NCBI GenBank assembly: GCA_017450485.1 | Contig: JAFSTN010000003.1 | Span: 1-64,000, forward strand | DNA: 64,000 bases | Origin: Lachnospiraceae bacterium | Lineage (GTDB): Bacteria; Bacillota; Clostridia; Lachnospirales; Lachnospiraceae | Direction of reading: 5' to 3' | Shown here: positions 20,855-30,853 of the stretch, in pieces | Layout of the letters: each line of letters begins with the position of its first letter | How positions within the stretch are numbered: position 1 is the stretch's first letter | Made by a program: the position numbers and the translations under genes | Notes under the pieces: model-generated | Databases searched by the model: none | What the model was told of the DNA's origin: nothing | What the model saw: the letters and a program-made list of their open reading frames with translations, nothing else

Positions 20855-21640
20855 TTATCCGCGTCCCCGCATTTCTCTCATGCCACGCTTCATCAGTTTA
20901 TATGCTGTGGAAAACCCCATTTCTTCATACATATATTTATGACGGGCCAGAAAGAGTATCGCGCGCAGCCCCGCATTCGCTCCGTATAATCTCACATACA
21001 ATGCTCCGCGGCTGACGAAGAATCTCTCATCATATCCCTTAAACCAGGTGGACTCTCTCTCCGTTTCTTCACCCAGGCAGACCGGCGTCCTGTATATGCG
21101 CACCCCGGCCTTCAGCAGATCATGAAGGAAGACCGAATCTTCTCCGTTGATGTATTTCGCCCCGCCTCCGAAATCCAGCGGAAATCTGACGCCGGAGTTC
21201 ATCAGTTTATCGTGTCGCACGGATATGCTGTATGCGGGATATCTGCCGTAGTTATAGAAGCGCACACGCGCGTAGTCTTCATTCCAGTATGTACGACGCG
21301 CATCACATACACGCACATTAAACAGTATCGCATCCGCTTCGGGATGTGCTTCATACTCCTTCTCAATAAGCCCGGCATAACCCCCGTCGTAAACGATGTC
21401 TTCGTCGGTAAAAAGGATCACGTCACAATCGGGCGCATGATCGATACATGTATTCCGGCTGAGTCCCACTCCCCGCTCCCGCATATCGATCTGCCTGACC
21501 GTAATACCACAAACACTGAAGGTCGTATCACCCTCAGTGTCACATTGATTGACTACGACCGCATCCGTTTCCGGATGCATGCCCTCGATCATCTGTCTGA
21601 TGTTTTGATCTACAGCGGAAACAAGCGAAACAATCTTCAT
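20855..21640 (-). CDS. family 2 glycosyltransferase
   Basis: This cytoplasmic GT-A glycosyltransferase of 261 residues probably adds one sugar to the lipid-linked repeat unit. The nucleotide-sugar site is RGVGLSRNTCIDHA followed by the metal-binding acidic motif FTDEDIVYD (about 76-84), with GEDSVFLHDLLKAG (about 166-179) as the later acceptor-side motif. The ATG overlaps the stop of the Wzz-like gene by one base (TGATG), so the two are translationally coupled. The sugar and linkage cannot be read from sequence. Confidence 0.83.
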   Translation of the reverse strand: MKIVSLVSAVDQNIRQMIEGMHPETDAVVVNQCDTEGDTTFSVCGITVRQIDMRERGVGLSRNTCIDHAPDCDVILFTDEDIVYDGGYAGLIEKEYEAHPEADAILFNVRVCDARRTYWNEDYARVRFYNYGRYPAYSISVRHDKLMNSGVRFPLDFGGGAKYINGEDSVFLHDLLKAGVRIYRTPVCLGEETERESTWFKGYDERFFVSRGALYVRLYGANAGLRAILFLARHKYMYEEMGFSTAYKLMKRGMREMRGRG

Positions 21641-22647
21641 CAGGAATCGGTGTCCTTTTTATGATCGGCAAAAGAATAATATGCTCTGTAGAATCTGCTG
21701 TCGGCATCGGTGATCTCGGCACCGAGGATATGAGCACCGGCTCCCTCCGCTCTGTCGGTCATAAGTGCCAGAGCACTGCGTGTCACACGGCCGTACGGGA
21801 TCCTGATGATGAGGCATGACGAATCGGATATCGACGGCAGTTCGCCATCCATGCTCTGATATTCCGATGCGTCTATATATACCGTGTCATCATCTGTCGC
21901 GGCAGTTGTATCCGGTATCGCATTAAGCCTGCTCTCAAGTTTTTCATCATGGTCCGATGTGCTTATACCGAGCAGCGGTATGCCCAGATCGGATATATCG
22001 GAAGGTACATAGATACGGTCATCCAACAGATATCTGTAATCCATAATGCCAAGTGTGATCAGCAGGCCCAGGATAGCCCCCAGCAGTATTGCCTGCTTTA
22101 TACGGTCGTCGGCTGCCACTTTTTCGGGGGATACCGATTTGATCAATGAGATCTGCGTAAACTCTTTCGCTTCGTTACCGAAGGTGACAAGAGCCTGCTC
22201 GGTAGCAGTCTGTATATCCGCACACTTCCGCTCGTCACTGTCTGTGAAAGATACTCTGAGCACTCTGATATCGGAGAGGATCTCTGCCGTAGTCACACGC
22301 TCCAGCTCTGCGATATCGGATCCTTCGTTCAGATTCTCCAGCGTATGTGACGCGATCTTATCCGTGGTCATCAGATCGTTCCAGGTATAACCGTTATAGT
22401 AATCGTATGCGGCACCGCTCTCGGTCATTGCAAAATCCAGATAGAACTCGCTGTATCCACTGTACATCGCCCCGTCGGTTATCCTGTGGGCTCCGATCCA
22501 GAGCAAAGCGCCCAATACCGCGCCGATCGCGATACCGGGAATCAGTTTCCATATATTCCGGCCCAAAACAAGCAGCTGTTTGCGCATATCCATGGGCTTA
22601 CGCCAATACCTGTCGCGCATTTCTTCGTTACCTGTCAGTGTCTTCAT
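21640..22647 (-). CDS. Wzz-like chain-length protein with degenerate BY-kinase tail
   Basis: This 335-residue protein has two membrane segments (about 33-52 and 186-203) around an extracytoplasmic domain, the layout of polysaccharide co-polymerases that set polymer length. The C-terminal part (about 205-330) looks like the tail of a bacterial tyrosine kinase. SSCLIIRIPYGRVTRSALAL and GAGAHILGAEITD match the end of that fold, but there is no Walker A motif and no tyrosine cluster. It should therefore be catalytically dead. The ATG at 22647 has GGAG eight bases upstream and lies 20 bases inside the preceding gene. Confidence 0.75.
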   Translation of the reverse strand: MKTLTGNEEMRDRYWRKPMDMRKQLLVLGRNIWKLIPGIAIGAVLGALLWIGAHRITDGAMYSGYSEFYLDFAMTESGAAYDYYNGYTWNDLMTTDKIASHTLENLNEGSDIAELERVTTAEILSDIRVLRVSFTDSDERKCADIQTATEQALVTFGNEAKEFTQISLIKSVSPEKVAADDRIKQAILLGAILGLLITLGIMDYRYLLDDRIYVPSDISDLGIPLLGISTSDHDEKLESRLNAIPDTTAATDDDTVYIDASEYQSMDGELPSISDSSCLIIRIPYGRVTRSALALMTDRAEGAGAHILGAEITDADSRFYRAYYSFADHKKDTDS

Positions 22648-24031
22648 TCGCTGGCTCCTTCATGGCCGTGACCTGTGTTGCTTCAACGCCCTCCGTACTC
22701 TCCGGCCGGAGCAGTATCTTGAGTGTCAGCATCATCAGTTTGATATCCATCCACAATGAATAATTCTCTATGTATATCAGATCCAGTTTCAGCTTGTCAT
22801 AGGGTGAGGTGTTGTATTTGCCATAGACCTGAGCATATCCGGCAAGTCCCGCCTTCACTCTCATGCGGTAAGCGAACTCCGGCATCTGCTCCATGTATTT
22901 GTCTATGATCTCGGGGCGCTCGGGCCTCGGACCTATGAATGTCATGTCACCCTTCAGTATGTTGAACAACTGAGGGAGTTCATCGATACGCACGGCCCTG
23001 ATGAATCTGCCGATGGGTGTGATGCGCGAATCTCCCTTGGTCGCAAGTCTGGCTACTCCGTCCTTTTCCGCATCGACGGACATACTCCTGAACTTAAGTA
23101 TCCTGAACTCACGCCTGTCACGGGTACATCTGATCTGGCTGTAGAGCACGGGGCCGCGATCATACAGTTTGATACATACCGCCGTGATGAGCATGATCGG
23201 TGACGTAATGATCGCAAGTATCAACGCACACACTATATCCATGAGCCGCTTCGCAAATCTCTGTCCGGCAGTCAGTGCATACTCTCTGGTCAGCATAATC
23301 GGAGTGTCAAACAGATGTATCGAATCCGAGCCCTGGACAAGTACATCCGGAATCTTCGGCATCATATAGACACGCATATTCACGCTGTAGAAATACTTGA
23401 GAAGTTTGTTCCTGTCGTAGGTGGGGATATCCCACAGCACTATACCATTGAAGCGGCCGCTCATACCTTCGCTCTTCACTGCATCTATGCCGGCTGATAT
23501 ATCGATGGTATCCTCGATCAGATATTTGTCCGGTCTGGTCGAAAACTTATAGAGTATGTCTTCGATCGGTCGGTTTCCATGGACAAACAGCAGCTTCCTG
23601 GGTGGGAATACCTTGTGATAAAAGGCATTGCACATCAATGTCCACAGCGCGCTGTATACTATCTCGATGAGGCTGCACAGCAGCATGGGACGAACGGGCA
23701 CAAGCCAGTTACCCATAAGCGAAAGCTGAAAATACGAGATCGTATTGACCGCCGCTATACCGAAGAGCTGACTGAATATGATATCACCGGGCTTCAGATA
23801 TCCGACCTTCAGGCCTCCGAAAGTACTTGTGAAAAACAGGATCAGAACAAAATAGATCAGTATGACGAGAACATGTCCCCTGAAGTAATAATTCAGTCCC
23901 CTTGCTCTCCTTGACAGCACGGGATAATACCTCTCCAGCCAGAAGAGCGCATAGATCGCCGTGTCTATGACGATACTGATCAAAGACAGCTGAAGTATGA
24001 TTATACGTTTGAGCGATTCGATCTTTTTCAT
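22628..24031 (-). CDS. exopolysaccharide initiating phosphoglycosyltransferase (WcaJ/polyprenyl type)
   Basis: This enzyme transfers the first sugar-1-phosphate from a UDP-sugar to undecaprenyl phosphate on the inner face of the membrane. The 467-residue protein has four N-terminal membrane segments, a Rossmann-like domain, a re-entrant helix (about 268-292) and the catalytic domain. There LKFRSMSVDAEKDG (about 325-338), RITPIGRFIRAVRIDELPQL and GDMTFIGPRPERPE form the conserved core. Length and order fit the WcaJ/CpsE group. It is central to the cluster, followed by the chain-length gene. Confidence 0.9.
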   Translation of the reverse strand: MKKIESLKRIIILQLSLISIVIDTAIYALFWLERYYPVLSRRARGLNYYFRGHVLVILIYFVLILFFTSTFGGLKVGYLKPGDIIFSQLFGIAAVNTISYFQLSLMGNWLVPVRPMLLCSLIEIVYSALWTLMCNAFYHKVFPPRKLLFVHGNRPIEDILYKFSTRPDKYLIEDTIDISAGIDAVKSEGMSGRFNGIVLWDIPTYDRNKLLKYFYSVNMRVYMMPKIPDVLVQGSDSIHLFDTPIMLTREYALTAGQRFAKRLMDIVCALILAIITSPIMLITAVCIKLYDRGPVLYSQIRCTRDRREFRILKFRSMSVDAEKDGVARLATKGDSRITPIGRFIRAVRIDELPQLFNILKGDMTFIGPRPERPEIIDKYMEQMPEFAYRMRVKAGLAGYAQVYGKYNTSPYDKLKLDLIYIENYSLWMDIKLMMLTLKILLRPESTEGVEATQVTAMKEPANEDTDR

Positions 24032-24055
24032 ATATCAACATGTAGATCGGCCGGG

Positions 24056-24808
24056 TCACAGCCTGCGCAACGTGGCTCTGACCGCCCATCCCGTGAAACA
24101 GATGCAGCTTCTTAAGACCGACAGATGTGCAACCTGTCTGTACAGATTCCAGATGCGTCTGAGTGCTTCGATCTTGTTCGAGGACAGTGACTGCGCCGGA
24201 CGTCTGTATATGGCAGTCACTTCATCTATGCCGTAAGCGATATGACCGGCCTTCAATATCTGCCACCAGGTAGCCGTGTCCTCACTTTTGATATACGGCA
24301 TATGTATCAGTTTGATCGGAATGATCTCCGTATCAAATAAAGTTGTTGTGGTAAAGATGATCGTACGTGTAAGCGCCTGCTCGAAATTCATAGAAGGCGG
24401 AACATGCACTATACGTCCCGTGCCGTTGGCAGCCTCGTCTCCGAATTCATATGCGCTGAAAACAAAACCGGCTGATTCGTGATCCCTCATATAATTCATC
24501 CCGGTTTCCAGCCTGTGAGGAAGCCATATATCATCCGCATCCAGAAAAGCTATATACCTGCCATATGCCTGATCAAGCCCGCTATTTCGCGCATGCGCCG
24601 CACCGTGGTTTTCCTCACTCTCGATCAGACGGATGCGTTCATCACCGAGTGTATCGATGATGCGGCGTATCTCATCCGCCGTACCGTCATCCGAAGCATC
24701 ATCAACCAGTATCAGCTCCCAGTCGGTATAGGTCTGCTCCCGTACACACTCGACGGTCCGGGCGATATACTCTTTTGCCCTGAATACCGGTACTATGATG
24801 CTGACCAT
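24056..24808 (-). CDS. family 2 glycosyltransferase
   Basis: I start this gene at the ATG at 24808 (MVSIIVPVFRAKEYI), because this is the canonical GT2 first strand and the codon overlaps the stop of the upstream gene by one base (TGATG). The longer frame adds 46 residues with no family match. The 250-residue protein shows LILVDDASDDGTADEIRR (UDP-binding), ARNSGLDQAYGRYIAFLDADDIW (the DxD metal site is in LDADD, about 92-96) and a WW-containing helix. It likely extends the repeat unit in the cytoplasm. Confidence 0.87.
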   Translation of the reverse strand: MVSIIVPVFRAKEYIARTVECVREQTYTDWELILVDDASDDGTADEIRRIIDTLGDERIRLIESEENHGAAHARNSGLDQAYGRYIAFLDADDIWLPHRLETGMNYMRDHESAGFVFSAYEFGDEAANGTGRIVHVPPSMNFEQALTRTIIFTTTTLFDTEIIPIKLIHMPYIKSEDTATWWQILKAGHIAYGIDEVTAIYRRPAQSLSSNKIEALRRIWNLYRQVAHLSVLRSCICFTGWAVRATLRRL

Positions 24809-25737
24809 CAAAACTCTTCCTTTATCAGATAGATGGGACGGTTCTTCACTTCCATATATGTCTTCGACATATACTGTCCGATGATACCGAGACAGAACAG
24901 CTGCACGCCGCTGACCAGGGATATGATGCACACGAGCGACGGCCATCCCGATGTCGGATCACCGAATACCAGCTTGCGTATGATCGTAACTATGATCAGT
25001 ACAAAAGCAAGTACACAGAACAGAACTCCCATAAAAGATGCAATGGCAAGAGGGGCTGTCGTAAACGCCACGATACCGTCTATCGCATATAAGAAAAGCT
25101 TCCAGAACGACCATTTGGTCTCACCCTTGGCTCTCTCAACATTTTCAAATTCGATCCACTTCGTCTCGAATCCTACCCAGCTGAATATGCCCTTCGTGAA
25201 CCTGTTGTACTCGGGCATGGACAGTATCGCATCCACGAACTGTCTGGTCATCAGCCGGTAATCCCTGGCCCCGTCCACGATCTCGGTCTTCGACATGCGA
25301 TTGATCAGCTTGTAGAACTTACGGGCAAAAAAGGACCGTATCGGCGGCTCTCCCTTCCGCGATACGCGGCGTGTGGCGACCGAATCGTATCCTTCTTCGA
25401 TATATCCTAACATTTCGGGAAGAAGCGACGGAGGATCCTGCAGATCAACATCCATCGTGACTATAAATTCGCCAGTAGACTTCTTAAGCCCCGCATAGAG
25501 TCCGGCTTCTTTTCCGAAATTCCTGGAAAAGGAAATGAGATGAACATGAGAATCTTCGCCGGCCAATGCCCTCACTTCGGCTGCCGTGGAATCCTTTGAT
25601 CCGTCATCAATATATATGATCTCGGGAACCAGTTCCTTCTCTTCAAAGAAGTCTGCGTTCTTCATCAATTCGTTATAGAACAGTCTGATATTATCCTCTT
25701 CGTTATAGCACGGAACGATCACACTGAGAGTACGCAT
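24808..25737 (-). CDS. DPM1/GtrB-like glycosyltransferase with two membrane segments
   Basis: This 309-residue family 2 enzyme is of the dolichol-phosphate-mannose-synthase or GtrB type. It makes a polyprenyl-phosphate sugar for transfer outside the cell. The catalytic half shows VPCYNEEDNIRLFY, IYIDDGSKDSTAAE, MDVDLQDPPSLLPEM (metal-binding DVD) and RDYRLMTRQFVDA. Two membrane segments (about 231-256 and 268-292) close the protein. A partner GT-C transferase would be expected to use the product; the multi-pass proteins at 26735 or 4296 are candidates by inference. Confidence 0.88.
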   Translation of the reverse strand: MRTLSVIVPCYNEEDNIRLFYNELMKNADFFEEKELVPEIIYIDDGSKDSTAAEVRALAGEDSHVHLISFSRNFGKEAGLYAGLKKSTGEFIVTMDVDLQDPPSLLPEMLGYIEEGYDSVATRRVSRKGEPPIRSFFARKFYKLINRMSKTEIVDGARDYRLMTRQFVDAILSMPEYNRFTKGIFSWVGFETKWIEFENVERAKGETKWSFWKLFLYAIDGIVAFTTAPLAIASFMGVLFCVLAFVLIIVTIIRKLVFGDPTSGWPSLVCIISLVSGVQLFCLGIIGQYMSKTYMEVKNRPIYLIKEEF

Positions 25738-25774
25738 ACATCACCCCATCCACAGTTCTGTCACAGAGCCGCTT

Positions 25775-26719
25775 CTACATTCTGGCCTGATCGACGTTGT
25801 CCTTAAACCACTCGTACGCCAGACGGACTCCCTCCTCAAGTTCAATCTTGTGAGTCCAGCCGAGTCCGTGAAGCTTGCTCACGTCCGTAAGCTTTCTCGG
25901 AGTGCCGTCAGGCATATCTTTATTCCATACGATCTCACCCTCATAGCCCACAGTATTCTTAACTATATCCGCAAGCTGAGCGATCGTAACTTCCTTTCCG
26001 GTACCGATATTCACATGCTGCTCGCCTTCATAGTTCTCAAGCAGGAACACGCATGCATCAGCCATATCATCCACATAGAGGAACTCACGAAGCGGTGTAC
26101 CGGTTCCCCACAGTTCAACCGTAGGCGCATTATTCACACGTGCTTCATGGAATTTACGGATCATGGCGGGAAGTACATGCGATCCGCTGAGATCATAATT
26201 ATCATACGGCCCGTACAGGTTCGTCGGCATACAGCTGATATAGTTATCACCGTACTGACGTTTATAGAACTTACACATCTCGAGACCGGATATCTTCGCG
26301 ATGGCGTATGCTTCGTTGGTCTCCTCCAGCGGCCCCGTCAGAAGTGCATCCTCGGGGATCGGCTGAGGTGCCATTCTCGGATATATGCATGTACTGCCCA
26401 GGAACAACAGTTTCTTTACGTTGTGCTTGTGACTCTCATTGATCACATTGCACTGGATCTGCATATTCTCGTATGCAAACATCGCAGGCTGGGTATTATT
26501 TGCATTGATCCCGCCTACCTTCGCTGCCGCCAGTATTACCACATCCGGATTCTCTGCATCAAAAAATGCCCGTACCGCTGCCTGATCTGTCAGATCAAGC
26601 TCTCTGTGGGTACGACCTGTTATGTTGGTATATCCCTGTCTTTCCAGGCTCCTGACTATTGCCGAGCCTACCAGGCCCCTGTGGCCTGCCACATATATTT
26701 TGTCATTATGATCGATCAT
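25775..26719 (-). CDS. fcl: GDP-L-fucose synthase
   Basis: This enzyme epimerises and reduces GDP-4-keto-6-deoxymannose to GDP-L-fucose. The 314-residue short-chain dehydrogenase has a Rossmann start VAGHRGLVGSAIVR, the GSTCIYPR segment with the catalytic Ser, and the YAIAKISG catalytic Tyr-Lys pair (about 135-142). The MPTNLYGPYDNYD segment and GTGTPLREFLYVDDMA are diagnostic for Fcl. The substrate is made by Gmd at 28423, so both steps from GDP-mannose to GDP-fucose are present and fucose is probably a component of the polymer. Confidence 0.94.
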   Translation of the reverse strand: MIDHNDKIYVAGHRGLVGSAIVRSLERQGYTNITGRTHRELDLTDQAAVRAFFDAENPDVVILAAAKVGGINANNTQPAMFAYENMQIQCNVINESHKHNVKKLLFLGSTCIYPRMAPQPIPEDALLTGPLEETNEAYAIAKISGLEMCKFYKRQYGDNYISCMPTNLYGPYDNYDLSGSHVLPAMIRKFHEARVNNAPTVELWGTGTPLREFLYVDDMADACVFLLENYEGEQHVNIGTGKEVTIAQLADIVKNTVGYEGEIVWNKDMPDGTPRKLTDVSKLHGLGWTHKIELEEGVRLAYEWFKDNVDQARM

Positions 26720-26734
26720 ATCCGCCTCCGCTGT

Positions 26735-28426
26735 TTATTTATTTGATAAGGGTAAGAAACCGTCTCTGACGTCATCTCCCCGCAAGGTTATCTCTCCGGT
26801 CTTATCCCACGGTGATGAAGGAAAAGGCTCATAACCCGTCCGGTCACCGTCATCGGGTGCATACAAGGTCAGATGAGGTCCTTCCCCGGTCAGTTCATAG
26901 GAGTGAACCTCAAACCGGTCATAGTCCTGCTGTCTGATCCATGTATCATCTCTGTATGCCCTGGCTGTCTCAGCCGCAAACATGATCCCCTTATATACAC
27001 ACAGGATCACGAGTCCGGAGTATATGACGAATCTGATCGAGTTGGCCTCGATATGTGCTCTGCTCAAAACATCTCCCCACAGAACCGCATTGCACAGATA
27101 TACATACAGGCACCCGTATCTCATCAGCGGGGAAGTCAATAACCAGAACAGAAATCCGATACAGATCACTGCTTCAATAAACAGCTCTGCCGGGATCTCG
27201 CGTACGTCTCTTTTACGTCCGGCACGACACACATAATATAAACATTTTATCACAAAATATACCACTCCGACCACCGCGGCACCGATTAAGATACGATCGG
27301 TCGCAGACTGTTCTCCGAACCATGTGGGAAACCATTTAAGGATCGATTCACCGTATCGCGATACATCCCAATAACCCCGGCCGTATACCTGTATCTCCTT
27401 ATAATCATAAGTTGCAATATCAACAGGCACTCTCCACTCCGGTTTGAAGAATCCGAGGAAGGTCGACGGATACAGCAGCCACCCCGACAGTATGACATTC
27501 CTCGCCAGATAGGGAATGACTGCAATGGATCCGGCCGTCAGACAGTATCCAAACTCTCGATCACGATGATCCTTCAGAAGCAGATATCCGGGCATAACAG
27601 CCAGCAGAACAAATACGGCACCTGACAGCTTGATCGTCAGAATAAATGCAGTCAGAACAGCCAGCATGCTCATGCGGGGAACATCGGATCCGCTATCCAG
27701 CCAGCGTATGATCAAAATGAAACCAAGACATACCATGTAATAATCGGATGCAGGTGAAACAATCTCATCAAAGATCATCAGCAGATAATATATCCCCATG
27801 ATTCGCGACAGGCCGGACGCATCCAGAGACAGCCGGTGTTCACGCATCGGTATGTAAGCACACTCCCAGGCCAGTAGCAGAGCACAGAAAGCTCCGGTCA
27901 CATGATAAGACTGACCGGTAAACGCAAAACTGTATAATGCGTTAAGCACAAAAGCAGAGGAATTGTACCCGAGACGGGTATGAAGATTAGCCAGGCCGGG
28001 AACGCAGCCGTACTCTTCGATCCAGCGTATTGCCTGAGCATGATACAGGCCGGTATCATAATGCATCAGGCCGTGAGAAGCTCCGTAGGACATCACGAAA
28101 AACAATACGATGAATACGGGGATAACAGCACCGGAGTCCTTCCATCCGGATATCAGATCACGAAGAAGTGCACATACCTGAGAGCGGTAATAAACCGTCA
28201 TCAAAAGCAGGCATATGCACATACATACATTGGCGAGGATACCGGTCCCGGAGAACAGGCTCCATACCTCGGCATATATCGTGACAGCGACCAGACCAAT
28301 GAGCAAAACGGCCACGATGTCACGTACTTTGTATCCGATCAGACGATCAAACAGGCACGCGATCAGCAGACCTGCCGTGCCCATTGTCAGTATCATATAT
28401 AGCCATATGATAAGTACCGAGATCAC
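26735..28426 (-). CDS. polytopic membrane protein, LIC_10190-like
   Basis: This 563-residue protein has about twelve hydrophobic segments. It carries [19 protein letters not shown] followed by [15 protein letters not shown] (about 121-153). This loop motif is one I associate with the LIC_10190-type membrane proteins found in polysaccharide clusters. The acidic-aromatic loop after an early membrane segment is what GT-C sugar transferases have, so it may transfer a polyprenyl-linked sugar or modify the polymer. It is flanked by gmd (stop/start overlap of four bases) and fcl, which ties it to the fucose-containing polymer. The function is inference. Confidence 0.65.
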   Translation of the reverse strand: MISVLIIWLYMILTMGTAGLLIACLFDRLIGYKVRDIVAVLLIGLVAVTIYAEVWSLFSGTGILANVCMCICLLLMTVYYRSQVCALLRDLISGWKDSGAVIPVFIVLFFVMSYGASHGLMHYDTGLYHAQAIRWIEEYGCVPGLANLHTRLGYNSSAFVLNALYSFAFTGQSYHVTGAFCALLLAWECAYIPMREHRLSLDASGLSRIMGIYYLLMIFDEIVSPASDYYMVCLGFILIIRWLDSGSDVPRMSMLAVLTAFILTIKLSGAVFVLLAVMPGYLLLKDHRDREFGYCLTAGSIAVIPYLARNVILSGWLLYPSTFLGFFKPEWRVPVDIATYDYKEIQVYGRGYWDVSRYGESILKWFPTWFGEQSATDRILIGAAVVGVVYFVIKCLYYVCRAGRKRDVREIPAELFIEAVICIGFLFWLLTSPLMRYGCLYVYLCNAVLWGDVLSRAHIEANSIRFVIYSGLVILCVYKGIMFAAETARAYRDDTWIRQQDYDRFEVHSYELTGEGPHLTLYAPDDGDRTGYEPFPSSPWDKTGEITLRGDDVRDGFLPLSNK

Positions 28427-29490
28427 TTTCCGCTCTTCTTATACTCCTCACATGTCATTCCGGCGATCGCCTGCATATCGGCGTTCATCATCATCTTGAC
28501 CAGACCGGCGAAATCGGTCTTGCGCTTCCAGCCCAGCTCTTTCTCAGCTAAAGAAGAATCACCCCAGAGGAACTCAACCTCCGCAGGTCTGTAGAACTCA
28601 GGATTGACATCCACGAGCAGTCTGCCATCGGCTGCATCGTAGCCCTTCTCGTTTACGCCTTCACCCTCCCATCGGATGGAAATGCCGAGCTCCCCGAACG
28701 CAGCTTCCACAAACTGTCGTACAGTATGTGTCTCGTTGGTCGCCAGCACGTAATCCTTCGGGACATCATTCTGTAGGATTCGCCACATGCCTTCTACGTA
28801 ATCGCCTGCGAAGCCCCAGTCTCTCTTGGCGTTCATGTTTCCGAGAGACAGTTTCTCCTGATTGCCTGCAATGATATTCGCTATGGCAAGAGTGATCTTA
28901 CGTGTAACGAAATTCTCTCCGCGTCTCGGAGATTCGTGATTAAAGAGGATACCGTTGCAGGCGAACATATTATATGACTCCCTGTAGTTCACCGTGATCC
29001 AGTATGAATACAACTTGGCCACACCATAAGGGCTCATCGGATGGAAAGGAGTCTTCTCGCTCTGAGGCGCGGTCTCGGGAAGTCCGCCGAAAAGCTCCGA
29101 AGTGGATGCCTGATAATATCTGCAGGTGCCACCGTTTACGCGTAGAGCTTCAAGAAGCTTCAGGGTGCTTACACCGGTCGCTTCCGCCGTATATTCCGGA
29201 ACCTCAAAAGATATGCCTACATGTGACTGTGCGGCGAGGTTATATACTTCTGTCGGTTTGATCTCGGCAACCAGTCTCATCAGATTGCTGGAATCGGTGG
29301 TGTCACAGTAGTGCAAAAAGAACTTCACATTATTGTATTCGGATCCGATGATATGATCGATCCTGGCGGTGTTGCTTATCGAATGTCTTCTGACCAGACC
29401 GTGTACCTCATAGCCTTTCTCAAGCAGAAGCTCAGCCAGATATGATCCGTCCTGTCCGGTAATACCTGTGATCAGTGCTACATTTCTCAT
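28423..29490 (-). CDS. gmd: GDP-mannose 4,6-dehydratase
   Basis: Gmd converts GDP-mannose to GDP-4-keto-6-deoxymannose. The 355-residue extended SDR has [18 protein letters not shown] at the NADP site, [14 protein letters not shown], the catalytic [10 protein letters not shown] (about 155-164), and [17 protein letters not shown] plus [20 protein letters not shown], all diagnostic for Gmd. It works with the GDP-fucose synthase at 25775. Confidence 0.96.
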   Translation of the reverse strand: MRNVALITGITGQDGSYLAELLLEKGYEVHGLVRRHSISNTARIDHIIGSEYNNVKFFLHYCDTTDSSNLMRLVAEIKPTEVYNLAAQSHVGISFEVPEYTAEATGVSTLKLLEALRVNGGTCRYYQASTSELFGGLPETAPQSEKTPFHPMSPYGVAKLYSYWITVNYRESYNMFACNGILFNHESPRRGENFVTRKITLAIANIIAGNQEKLSLGNMNAKRDWGFAGDYVEGMWRILQNDVPKDYVLATNETHTVRQFVEAAFGELGISIRWEGEGVNEKGYDAADGRLLVDVNPEFYRPAEVEFLWGDSSLAEKELGWKRKTDFAGLVKMMMNADMQAIAGMTCEEYKKSGK

Positions 29491-29514
29491 CTATAATTCT
29501 CCTTCAAAGTATGT

Positions 29515-29991
29515 TTATACATAAAAAACAAAATGCTGGATCAGCGCGGCTGCGATTCCGATCACTGAGCCGACACATACCTGAGTCCCGGTGTGTCCGA
29601 CAAACTCCTTGAGCCTTTCCTCGGGAGACATGGACATGATCGTGATCCCGCGTTCCCGGATCTCTTCAACAAGATCATTGATGACGCGTGCCTGCTTACC
29701 GGTCTCCTGTCTGACGCCCATCGCGTCATGCATAACTATTATAGCGAAAAAGAACGCAATCGCAAACAGAGGGCTCTTCACCCCCTGTGTCAAAGCCACT
29801 GCGGTCGCGATACCGGATACGCAAGCCGAATGACAACTCGGCATACCGCCATCTCCCACCAGACGTTCCGGTTTGAACTCTCTGTTAACTATCAGGTAGA
29901 TCAGTGTCTTGATGATCTGTGCAACCAGCCAGCACACCGCTCCCGTGATCAGTATCTGATTGCCGAGGATGTCACTTACGAATCCTGTCAT
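29515..29991 (-). CDS. divergent PAP2-family membrane protein (DUF212-like)
   Basis: I start this at the ATG at 29991 (MTGFVSDILGNQIL); the longer frame runs back into rfbD. The 158-residue membrane protein shows the DUF212 signatures RLVGDGGMPSCHSACVSGIA, IVMHDAMGVRQETGKQA and LKEFVGHTGTQVCVGSVIGI. The His residues of the second and third motif are in the places used by PAP2 phosphatases. The substrate is unknown. It follows rfbD after one base and so is co-expressed with the sugar genes; a role with a polyprenyl or lipid phosphate would be natural there. Confidence 0.85.
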   Translation of the reverse strand: MTGFVSDILGNQILITGAVCWLVAQIIKTLIYLIVNREFKPERLVGDGGMPSCHSACVSGIATAVALTQGVKSPLFAIAFFFAIIVMHDAMGVRQETGKQARVINDLVEEIRERGITIMSMSPEERLKEFVGHTGTQVCVGSVIGIAAALIQHFVFYV

Positions 29992-29992
29992 A

Positions 29993-30844
29993 TCAATCTG
30001 CTGTCTCTGTGCGCATATATACCTCGATGGCATCGTGCCAGTCAGCGAACCGATAACCTCCGGTCAGTCTCAGCATATAATTATCAAGAATCGAATAGTG
30101 AGGTCTGTTGGCCGGAGCTCCGTATTCTTCACTGGAGATCGGTACTATACGCGTGGATGATCCCGCCAGTCTGAGCACTTCTGTAGCGAAATCCGCCCAT
30201 GAGCAGTCTCCCTCACAGGTTCCGTGGAACAGCCCGTAATTCTCCGTATCCAGGAGACTCAGCACACATCCGGCAAGCTCTGTGGCGGATGTCGGGGAAC
30301 CGACCTGATCATTGACCACTTTTATCTCTTCATGATCCCGAGAAAGCCTGAGCATGGTGCGGGCGAAGTTCTTGCCGTCTCCATACAACCACGCTGTTCT
30401 GACGATGTAGAATCTCTCCGCGAACTGTCTCACCTGATCCTCGCCTGCCAGCTTTGAAGCTCCGTATACAGACTGCGGACCGGTGGCATCAAATTCTGTA
30501 TAAGGCCTGGTTCCGTGACCGTCAAAAACATAATCGGTGGAGATATGCATCAGCTTCGAATGAGTTTCTGCCGTCGCGATGGCCAGGTTCCTGGGGCCGA
30601 TGGCATTGATGCGATATGCCAGATCGACCTGTGTCTCACATGCATCTACATTCGTATGTGCCGCACAGTTTATCACGGCATAAGGCTGTATCTCTCTAAC
30701 GAACTTCAGCACTCTGTCGATATCTGTGATATCAAGTTCGGCGACATCGGTATTGACCAATTCAACATCATCGCGTCCGGCATATGCTATATTGACTGCG
30801 CGTCCAAGCTGCCCGTTTGCGCCTGTAACGATTATCTTCTTCAT
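29993..30844 (-). CDS. rfbD: dTDP-4-dehydrorhamnose reductase
   Basis: RfbD performs the last step of dTDP-L-rhamnose synthesis. The 283-residue SDR has VTGANGQLGRAV at the nucleotide site, CAAHTNVDACE, HISTDYVFDG, and the catalytic YGASKLAGE (about 128-136). VNDQVGSPTSATELA is typical of RfbD. The rfbA, rfbB and rfbC genes are not in the window, so the first three steps must be encoded elsewhere. AGGAG lies eight bases before the ATG. Confidence 0.93.
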   Translation of the reverse strand: MKKIIVTGANGQLGRAVNIAYAGRDDVELVNTDVAELDITDIDRVLKFVREIQPYAVINCAAHTNVDACETQVDLAYRINAIGPRNLAIATAETHSKLMHISTDYVFDGHGTRPYTEFDATGPQSVYGASKLAGEDQVRQFAERFYIVRTAWLYGDGKNFARTMLRLSRDHEEIKVVNDQVGSPTSATELAGCVLSLLDTENYGLFHGTCEGDCSWADFATEVLRLAGSSTRIVPISSEEYGAPANRPHYSILDNYMLRLTGGYRFADWHDAIEVYMRTETAD

Positions 30845-30853
30845 AGGTTACTC

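Noticed and set aside
25850..26746. A 298-residue plus-strand open frame
   Set aside because: It is antisense to the GDP-fucose synthase gene and has no recognisable motif.
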